Assembly: GCA_030038075.1 (NCBI GenBank) | Contig: JASHPO010000017.1 | Location: forward strand, 1-43,209 | Origin: Nitrososphaerales archaeon | GTDB lineage: Archaea > Thermoproteota > Nitrososphaeria > Nitrososphaerales > CADDZS01 | Direction: 5' to 3' | DNA length: 43,209 nt | Shown here: piece by piece, positions 36,182 through 43,209 of the stretch | Layout of the letters: each line of letters begins with the position of its first letter | Numbering within the stretch: position 1 is the first letter of the stretch | Translations under genes and position numbers: made by a program | Notes under the pieces: generated by a model | Database searches by the model: none | What the model saw: only the letters and a program-made list of their open reading frames with translations | Told to the model about the DNA's origin: nothing

Positions 36182-38581
36182 ATGACCATAAAGGACACTG
36201 TCGCCGAGGCAAAGTCGGTTTTTTATCGTCCAGTAATGTCACGCCGAACGGCCACTATTTTCCTCGCGATGTCATTGATTTTTGTAGTGGCGCTGATTAT
36301 GCGGCTTTACCCCGCTCTTTACGGATGGTATCTGAACGAGTTCGACCCCTACTGGGATTACTACGCCTCACTCCATGTCGTAACTCTGGCGCAACAGCAC
36401 GGATTGTATTATGCGCTTTTCAACAATCCGGCAGGCTGCCCTCCAACTGATCTCTCCCAACTTTGTCACGACAACCAAGGTTACTTTTTCTGGCACGACA
36501 TAAGAACATGGTATCCTTGGGGGAGAAATGTTGCAGCGACCAGTCAAGTCGGCTTGGAATTGACAGGCGCGATTACATATCTCTTCATAAATTCGGTTCT
36601 GCACATCCCAATTTCGTATTACGACTGGCTGGTCTGGTTCCCAGTCATGATGGGTTCGCTTACAATCATCCCATTGTACTTCTTGGTCAAGAAAATTACG
36701 AGTAACAGTGCAGGAGGGATTTTTGCGGCGCTCATTTTCGCGGTTTCTCCACCCATCCTTGAAAGAGGAAACCTCGGGTGGTTCAAGTCAGAGCCTCTCT
36801 CATTATTTGTATCTTCCATTGGTGCTTACTTTTTCCTCACCATGTACAGCTCGAAAACAAGCCCCCGCGGGGTAATTATCAGAGGCGCGATTGCGGGCAC
36901 AATGTTCGGATATTCGATGATTGATTGGGGAGGCGGAGATCTGTTCTCTCTGATTTTTGCTCTTGTCTTCTTGGTAGCTCCTTTTGTAAAAAGCGTTGAT
37001 TTGGAAAAGACGGTTCGGGGAGGATCGGTTACCGTTGCCCTACTGTTATTCATTTCCGCGGTCACACCCCGCCCAGGTCCATCAATTATAACAAACGTAG
37101 AGGGTCTCGGTTTGCTTGGCTCTTGGCTGTTTACTTTCGTCGCATTCTTATTGAAAAAATATGGCGACCCTGTGCTGTACTTCCGCAACTTGGTAAAGGT
37201 TCTTTTGGTCGTGATCTTTGGAGGTCTAATAGCCGCGTCATTCGGCTTAATCGGTAGCCTGTCTGGAAGATACCTTACCGTACTCGATTCCACATTAAGG
37301 TCGACCAATCCGCTTGTACAATCAGTCGCAGAGCAGGCGATCCCTACCGGAAGTCAATTCTTTGCAGATTATGCGGTGATAATTCTGCTTGCCGGATTTG
37401 GCGCGTATATTGCGTTCCGTAGAAGAACAATTGAAGGCGTGTTTGCCCTAATTCTTGGCTTGACTGCCGTCTACATCGCTTCTTCGTTTGCAAGACTAAT
37501 GGTTTATTCTACCATCGGCCTCGCTGTTTTAGGAGCTATAGGCCTTGTTGAGCTTGGCGACGCCATGATGCGTCCGACCATGTCTTCGGTTAGCAGAAAG
37601 AAAACAAGAATATATGAATCCCGAAGCGAGGTAAAAGTCGTCTTTGCAGTAATGATCATAGCGCTCGTATCTGTCCCGATGTTTCTGCCGCTAAACGCGA
37701 ACTTTGCTAGTGCGGGTTACCAACTATCGAGCTCGGGATGGATGGCTAGTGCCAACGTTCCGACAAGCATCGCAAATGGAGGCACGGCATTTAATATTCA
37801 AAGCACTGACTGGTTGCAAGCTTTCTCTTGGATGAGACAGCTTGGACAAAACACGACTGTAATGGCCTGGTGGGACTATGGATATTGGATTGCTGTGATG
37901 GGAAACGTCACCACTCTTGCCGATAATGCGACAAATAATGAGACACAGATTTCTCTGATAGGTCAAGCTTTAATGGAACCGCCCCAGCAGTCTTTGCAAG
38001 TCATGAAAGACGAACTGCATTCCCCTGAGTATGTAGCAATCTTCGTAGTTGGCTACAGATTCATTCCTTCTGGTTCAAGCACCGAGTATTACATGCTAAC
38101 GGTTCCCACTCCATATCCGACGCCCGGTGGCGGTGATGAGTCGAAGAAGCAGTGGTTCATCGCAATTGGAAACGACACTGCTTATGGGGGGTGCGGATGT
38201 CTTGAGTCAACGTCCGGGCCGAATGCCCTGATGCAGCCAGACGACTTTACACCAACACCGTATTTCTGGGCGAATTCCACCTTCGGAACGATGATACCCT
38301 ACTTGTCCCAGGGATTGTTCTATGACCCAGCAACTCAGTCGACAGAGCAAGGGTACAGCGCTACGGTGCAGTCTGATGGGGCCAGCGGAATCAATGCTGG
38401 ATATACAGAGCTTTACACTTACCAGATGAACTATCCCGCTGGGAATACAACTAATCCCTTCTCGATCGCATTCGAATCATCGAGTATGACTGCGACAACA
38501 TCTGGATTGATAACTGCGGTACTAGTCTACAAGGTAAACTACAACGCGACCACTTGGCCGGCTCAAACACCCTACGAGTAG
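36182..38581 (+). CDS. aglB: AglB/STT3-family oligosaccharyltransferase
   Basis: 799 aa multi-TM; NEFDPYWDYY acidic motif; VMAWWDYGYWIAVMGN (WWDYG). Confidence 0.95.
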   Translation: MTIKDTVAEAKSVFYRPVMSRRTATIFLAMSLIFVVALIMRLYPALYGWYLNEFDPYWDYYASLHVVTLAQQHGLYYALFNNPAGCPPTDLSQLCHDNQGYFFWHDIRTWYPWGRNVAATSQVGLELTGAITYLFINSVLHIPISYYDWLVWFPVMMGSLTIIPLYFLVKKITSNSAGGIFAALIFAVSPPILERGNLGWFKSEPLSLFVSSIGAYFFLTMYSSKTSPRGVIIRGAIAGTMFGYSMIDWGGGDLFSLIFALVFLVAPFVKSVDLEKTVRGGSVTVALLLFISAVTPRPGPSIITNVEGLGLLGSWLFTFVAFLLKKYGDPVLYFRNLVKVLLVVIFGGLIAASFGLIGSLSGRYLTVLDSTLRSTNPLVQSVAEQAIPTGSQFFADYAVIILLAGFGAYIAFRRRTIEGVFALILGLTAVYIASSFARLMVYSTIGLAVLGAIGLVELGDAMMRPTMSSVSRKKTRIYESRSEVKVVFAVMIIALVSVPMFLPLNANFASAGYQLSSSGWMASANVPTSIANGGTAFNIQSTDWLQAFSWMRQLGQNTTVMAWWDYGYWIAVMGNVTTLADNATNNETQISLIGQALMEPPQQSLQVMKDELHSPEYVAIFVVGYRFIPSGSSTEYYMLTVPTPYPTPGGGDESKKQWFIAIGNDTAYGGCGCLESTSGPNALMQPDDFTPTPYFWANSTFGTMIPYLSQGLFYDPATQSTEQGYSATVQSDGASGINAGYTELYTYQMNYPAGNTTNPFSIAFESSSMTATTSGLITAVLVYKVNYNATTWPAQTPYE

Positions 38582-39480
38582 CGGCCGTAAACTTGGAAGC
38601 TGCGAGTAAGGGAAGATTATCAAAGGTAGCAAAGGACGTATACTCACTAGTCTGGGAAGATCTCGATTCCGCTTACCCTTGGTTGAGCGCGAGCCAAGCG
38701 TTTGTTGTATTGGAGGACAACGTCCTAGTTTTTGACACGGGGTTTTCGGCAGATCAGGCAAAGACATTAGACCAAAGCATATCTGGAATTACAGACAAGA
38801 AACCGAGATATGTCGTTAATAGCCACGACCACCCTGAACAAGTATTCGGAAATTCATTCTTTTACAGAAAGTATTCTGGACAAGGTTTGGACATCGTTTC
38901 CAATGTGAATTGTGCGCGAAGGGTCCAAGAACTTGGTCCTCAAAGGCTGAGACAACTTCGCAAATCTGACAAAATGATTTCGTCACTGCTTACTTCAGTA
39001 AGGATAATTCCTCCCAACATAATCTACGATGAATCCGGATTAAAATTGGAAATCGAGGGCACAAAGTTCGTGATAATTCATCCCGAGAACGGAGCACATA
39101 CTCTGGGCGATACAGTGGTGGCAATTCCAGATAAGGGCGTTATGATCCTCGGCGACGTCCTGTGGAATTCATTCCTACCCGATCTTAAGGATGCAAATAT
39201 CGAAGCCTGGATCGAATTTTTGGAGAATATCGACTTCGGCACTTACTCGAAATTTGTTCCTGGACACGGAATCCCCTGTGGGAAGGAGGAGATACTTTCA
39301 TTTTCAAAATACTTGAGTGCAGTCCTCGAACACCTGCTCTCGGCAGATTCGAAAATGGAGAAAGACAAACTACGTTCGTGTTTTGAAATAGAAGGAAGCG
39401 AAAAGTGGAAATTCCATGATGTAGTGGACCAAAATATTAGCGCCCTCTTCAGTACACCTCTGGCGAAAAATTTGAAATAG
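38554..39480 (+). CDS. Metallo-beta-lactamase-fold protein with altered metal motif
   Basis: YVVNSHDHPEQVFGNSFF (degenerate HxHxDH), GAHTLGDTVVAIPDKGVMILGDVLW, KFVPGHGIPCGKEEIL. True start may be downstream (TTG 38593). Confidence 0.75.
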   Translation: MAGSNTLRVAAVNLEAASKGRLSKVAKDVYSLVWEDLDSAYPWLSASQAFVVLEDNVLVFDTGFSADQAKTLDQSISGITDKKPRYVVNSHDHPEQVFGNSFFYRKYSGQGLDIVSNVNCARRVQELGPQRLRQLRKSDKMISSLLTSVRIIPPNIIYDESGLKLEIEGTKFVIIHPENGAHTLGDTVVAIPDKGVMILGDVLWNSFLPDLKDANIEAWIEFLENIDFGTYSKFVPGHGIPCGKEEILSFSKYLSAVLEHLLSADSKMEKDKLRSCFEIEGSEKWKFHDVVDQNISALFSTPLAKNLK

Positions 39481-39503
39481 CTCCGGATGGTACAAATAAC
39501 GGA

Positions 39504-39665
39504 ATGTCACAGCAGAAAGATCAAACACCCGAAGGGGGCCATGATGTGGAGCCCTGTCCTTACTGCAAGGGAACATTTCCGAAGGGTCTGCCGCTAGTGA
39601 ACGGCGAGACGCAGCTTCAAAGGCACATCAAAGTGTTTCACAGGCAATTCGCTCGGGACATTTAG
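39504..39665 (+). CDS. Small C2H2-type zinc-finger protein; not in the supplied ORF track
   Basis: 53 aa MSQQKDQTPEGGHDVEPCPYCKGTFPKGLPLVNGETQLQRHIKVFHRQFARDI*; CPYC and HIKVFH. Confidence 0.65.
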   Translation: MSQQKDQTPEGGHDVEPCPYCKGTFPKGLPLVNGETQLQRHIKVFHRQFARDI

Positions 39666-39734
39666 CGACTAGTTTTTCTGAATGAGTTTGCTCTAGATAG
39701 TTCATCGAGATCGGCATTTTCCTGACCTCCTTCC

Positions 39735-39920
39735 CTATCTAAGAAGAGCATCCGCCGCTGCGTTGGCAATCACCGGGGTCGCGGCAATGGTGCCCGCCTC
39801 CCCAATACCTTTGATCTCCAAAGAATTTGCAAAGACAGTCGTCCCAGTACGAAACGATCTGATAAAGGGAACGTCTTCGGCCTGAGGAATTTTATTTTCG
39901 TCGTTAGCGATGTCTTCCAA
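39735..39920 (-). pseudogene. C-terminal remnant of CO/xanthine dehydrogenase large (molybdopterin) subunit
   Basis: KIPQAEDVPFIRSFRTGTTVFANSLEIKGIGEAGTIAATPVIANAAADALL matches the CoxL/XdhA C-terminal KGIGEAGTIxAxPAIxNAxxDAL pattern; the bulk of the protein is absent upstream. Confidence 0.65.
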
Positions 39921-40062
39921 GAGAGCCTTCTTCCTTTCTCTTTAGGGGTAAACCAACAAGAGAGGCTTCTGATTCCTGCCGGCGTTCTAAAGCGAGAATC
40001 TGGCTAGATACATCGTCTTAGAGAGCAGACAAATCGATCTACGGCTGTACTATAAAGTTTCG

Positions 40063-41595
40063 CTACTTTTCTGCCTGCTTTTCCTTTGCCGCGTTCGAAC
40101 CCTTTTCTTCTGCGTCCTTTCCGGCAGAAGACTCCTGCCCGTACTGTTTCAGCATTTCTCGGATTACCTTATCTGTCGTGTCCTTGTACTCTTCCTTATT
40201 CTTTATTCCCAGCAGGTCCACGAATCCTTCTGCGACAAAGGTCATGAGCGTCAGATCTCTGTAAGAACCAGGAATTGTCGCAAGTTGCGAGATATGAGGG
40301 TGCGACAAATTCAGTATGATCGAATCCGAGGTAGTCATTACGGGAAGGTCAGCGGGACTCAGTTGAGCCTCTTTTATCGTCCCGAAAGTTGTCTTCGCGG
40401 CCCTAATTTCTCTCGGCAACCTCGGAGTTCCCGTGATGATTTTGATCTGCTTTACTTTCTCTTTTGACTTGGAGGGAAGCTCAACTTGGAATTGCGTAGC
40501 CGCGATTTCCTGCTCGTTTACTATCTTGTATTCCTCTGGAAGTGAAATTTCGACGGTTGCCAGAGCTTTCTCCAAAACTCTCGCGAGTTTATTCAGAGAT
40601 TTCTGCACAAGGACGTTAGAATAATGTGGCGAGTCGGGAATGTCCTCTACTAGGGAATCCAACGATTTTTTGAATTTATGGAACTGATCATCTTCGACGT
40701 AAGCGCCCCGTCCAGTGACCAGAGCGAGATCCGTATTCACAAGGCCTGTTAAGTTGGGTCTTCTTGCTATGACTTCCCTTTTTACTAGAACGCCCCTGTT
40801 GTAAAATCTCACAGGTTTTCGGTCCTCAACTCTGTAAGGGTCTACTAGCGTAATTGAATAACCTTCACCTGATCTTTCGTGCATTAAACCGGTGGGGAGC
40901 TCGGGCGCAATTGCCTCGTTTCCGTTGATCAGTATCCTGAACTGCCAAGTCAGTATCGGAGCAAATGCGACACTGACGTACTCGTATAATTTGGCCACTG
41001 CGAACGATTTCTTCAGACTGCGAAGATAAATTCGCGTCCCGTATGTCAAAAAGTCTCCAGCGTCTTCAACCGGAATCGGGTCACCATTATCTATGGAATT
41101 GCGTATCAGCTCATCAGTCAGGTGAACCTTCCAGGTCTGCGGGCCGGGTCTAGAGTAAACGTCAACTTCTCTTGCGATTTTGAATACAGACAAAAATCCT
41201 AATCCCTTTTCCCCAATCAATGCTCGCCCCGACTCTGAAACTCCTTTCTTCTCCGAGCGTTTTTCCGTCATTCCCTTCGTAAGGAAGGAATTGAAATCAG
41301 AAATACCGAAACCATCGTCATCAACGTAGCAGGAACGTTCATTTTCGATCTCGATCCGAACCTTGTATGCGTTCGCATCGTAGCTGTTAGCAATCAGCTC
41401 TCTGAAAGGATCGTAAACACTGACATACGCCTTGTCCATAAGTTCGTCCATAATTCCGGAACTGAGTCTGACGCGCACGGACTGGCTTTCTTGAGGATTG
41501 GAAGTGCTGGCGAATTTTGCAGCTTGCATTTTAGGAGACAGCTTCTCGCGCCTACGTTTCTGTCTGCGAGTTATAGCGGGAAAGGTTGAAACCAA
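40063..41595 (-). CDS. Standalone GHKL (HSP90/MORC-like) ATPase
   Basis: FRELIANSYDANAYKV (N-box), YVDDDGFGISDFNSFL (G1), IGEKGLGFLSVFKIA (G2), followed by an S5-like region; Lys/Glu-rich C-terminal tail; TTG start. Confidence 0.8.
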   Translation of the reverse strand: MVSTFPAITRRQKRRREKLSPKMQAAKFASTSNPQESQSVRVRLSSGIMDELMDKAYVSVYDPFRELIANSYDANAYKVRIEIENERSCYVDDDGFGISDFNSFLTKGMTEKRSEKKGVSESGRALIGEKGLGFLSVFKIAREVDVYSRPGPQTWKVHLTDELIRNSIDNGDPIPVEDAGDFLTYGTRIYLRSLKKSFAVAKLYEYVSVAFAPILTWQFRILINGNEAIAPELPTGLMHERSGEGYSITLVDPYRVEDRKPVRFYNRGVLVKREVIARRPNLTGLVNTDLALVTGRGAYVEDDQFHKFKKSLDSLVEDIPDSPHYSNVLVQKSLNKLARVLEKALATVEISLPEEYKIVNEQEIAATQFQVELPSKSKEKVKQIKIITGTPRLPREIRAAKTTFGTIKEAQLSPADLPVMTTSDSIILNLSHPHISQLATIPGSYRDLTLMTFVAEGFVDLLGIKNKEEYKDTTDKVIREMLKQYGQESSAGKDAEEKGSNAAKEKQAEK

Positions 41596-41777
41596 TTCAC
41601 TTCGTGCTCAGTTTTTCGGGCCGAAAGCGGAACAGCTTGAGAAGAATTAGCGTGTTCTGTATAAAACCGTACTCTCTGAATTACGTCTCAAGTAAGATTT
41701 TCAAGTTTTCTCCCCAAAGACCTGAAATCTTGAATTCCCAATATCTCTTTTTTTGACTAGCGTCGGCCAAAGCTGGC

Positions 41778-43209
41778 CTATTCGCGCAGAGCTGCCATGA
41801 GTTGTTCTGCTGTCGTGGAAGGCAGTCTGCATACGAAATTTGAGCACACAAACGCTTTGGCTTTCTCGTCAGGTCTTGCAACTCTGCCCTGGACCAGAGA
41901 ACTGAGACCCTCAATCCGATGGTCAGCATGCAGAACCACCGAGTTCGGTACAAATTCAGATCGTAATGCGTTTAGAAGGGCTTTGGTTTCTGCTGATTCA
42001 AGACTTCCTGATATTACGATCTCTTTTGTCTTTGCTATGTAGAATTGCAACGCGGTTAGCATAGCAGTGAAAGAGTACGGTTGATTCGAGATCGCGCTCC
42101 AAAACGCCTCAAGCGTACCTTTTGCAGCATTCCGGAACTCTTCTCTTTCCGTGAATTCCGCTAGTCGAGCGCAAACAAAGGCCGCCATAGAATTGCCTGA
42201 GGGTGTTGCACCGTCGTACCCCTCCTTCGCGCGAACTATGAGATTCCTCGAATCGGTGAGGAAAAAACCGCCACCCTCACGATCCTGAAATTTCGAAAGC
42301 ATGGATTCGCATAACAATATGGCGTTCTGTAAGTACCTCGGCTCGAAGCATGCCTCGTACAAATCGAGCAGGCTGTTTGCGAAATAGGAATAATCATCAA
42401 GAACTCCGTCGCCCTTCGATTCTCCTTGTCTATAGCTTCGAGAAAGTTTCAACATCCCATTATCATTGACTGTTAATTCACTCAAGATTAGCTCGGCTGA
42501 GTTTGTAGCAGCAGTGAGATATTTCTCATCGCAGAATATGTTCGAAGCCTTGCTCAAAGCTGAAATCATCATCCCATTCCATGCAGTCAATACCTTTTCG
42601 TCGGTGGTCGGCCTAGAGCGCTTGCTCCTGTACTCCAGCATCAGTTCTTTTGAAGTAGTAATCGCCTTTTCTAGATCTTCTTCATTCATTCCGAATTCGC
42701 GGCAGACTATAGCTTTGGGCTTTACCGTGAGTATCGTTCTGCCCCGCTCAAAGTTCCCGTCAGTGGTTATTGAGAAATATCGCATGACAAGATCAGGATT
42801 TATTCCAGATCCGTACAAGGCCTTTCGAACGTCCTCTGGCGTCCAGAGATAGTACGATCCTTCTCCTTCTTGGCTATCTGCGTCTATCGCTGAGTAGATT
42901 CCCCCCTGTTCCGATCGCATTTCTCTCACAGTCCAAGAAAGGGTTTCCTTCGCTATCCTTGCGTATTCTTCGTTTCCTGTGATGAGATAAGCTTCCGAGT
43001 AAACCTGTGCGAGAAGTGCATTATCGTAGAGCATTTTTTCAAAGTGCGGAACTAGCCAGTAGCGGTCTGTTGAATATCGATGGAAGCCACCGCCTACATG
43101 GTCGTAAATTCCGCCACATATCATTGCGTCAAGAGTCTTTGTAACCATGCTCATCGGAAGCTTGGACTGTTCCAGTTTCGAGTATCGCGTGAGAAAGAAA
43201 AGATTTGAT
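41778..43209 (-). CDS. YyaL/DUF255 thioredoxin-domain protein, C-terminal portion (truncated by window end)
   Basis: GGIYDHVGGGFHRYSTDRYWLVPHFEKMLYDNALLAQVYSEAY; frame stays open upstream to 43209 (FLTRYSKLEQSKLPMSMV), so the listed Met at 43154 is internal. Confidence 0.92.
   Translation of the reverse strand, partial: SNLFFLTRYSKLEQSKLPMSMVTKTLDAMICGGIYDHVGGGFHRYSTDRYWLVPHFEKMLYDNALLAQVYSEAYLITGNEEYARIAKETLSWTVREMRSEQGGIYSAIDADSQEGEGSYYLWTPEDVRKALYGSGINPDLVMRYFSITTDGNFERGRTILTVKPKAIVCREFGMNEEDLEKAITTSKELMLEYRSKRSRPTTDEKVLTAWNGMMISALSKASNIFCDEKYLTAATNSAELILSELTVNDNGMLKLSRSYRQGESKGDGVLDDYSYFANSLLDLYEACFEPRYLQNAILLCESMLSKFQDREGGGFFLTDSRNLIVRAKEGYDGATPSGNSMAAFVCARLAEFTEREEFRNAAKGTLEAFWSAISNQPYSFTAMLTALQFYIAKTKEIVISGSLESAETKALLNALRSEFVPNSVVLHADHRIEGLSSLVQGRVARPDEKAKAFVCSNFVCRLPSTTAEQLMAALRE

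Noticed and set aside
41681-41953. 90-aa minus-strand ORF
   Set aside because: Overlaps the YyaL-like gene in another frame; the YyaL frame is strongly supported.
1-43209. CRISPR array, transposase, integrase, toxin-antitoxin or prophage genes
   Set aside because: Looked for repeated spacers, transposase or integrase motifs and phage proteins; none seen in the frames provided.

Overview
Gene-dense archaeal chromosomal segment. The gene content suggests a thaumarchaeote-like (Nitrososphaeria/TACK) lineage; this is inferred from Cdv-lineage-type divergent FtsZ, DnaK/DnaJ/GrpE, type IA topoisomerase, F420 enzymes and tRNA introns, and was not tested by any search. Most of the window is information-processing core: RNase P Rpp21, S19e, PDCD5, L39e, L31e, Nep1, Nob1, aIF5A, Pus10, SRP54, L21e, Rpo4, DUF655, KsgA/Dim1, HemK-like, TrmJ-like, Trm-G10-like, uL16, Dph2, Dph6, Csl4, Rpo11, TFS, PCNA and endonuclease IV. 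It also carries glycine-cleavage genes (gcvPA end, gcvPB, gcvT, gcvH), fumC, F420 genes (npdG, cofE), NAD kinase, AglB and several poorly characterised proteins. No CRISPR array, transposon or obvious phage was seen. The strongest non-ORF finding is a minus-strand initiator tRNA-Met(CAU) gene at 28133-28266 interrupted by two introns: a canonical 25-nt intron at 37/38 and a non-canonical 34-nt T-loop intron at about 59/60. Other notable items: a perfect 19+1+19 nt palindrome that forms the 3' coding ends of convergent nep1 and fumC, a standalone HSP90/MORC-like GHKL ATPase, a divergent FtsZ, a C-terminal remnant of a CO/xanthine dehydrogenase large subunit, a KsgA with an altered catalytic motif, and three short CDSs (L39e and two zinc-binding proteins) missing from the supplied ORF track. 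I did not find a clear multi-gene previously undescribed system.
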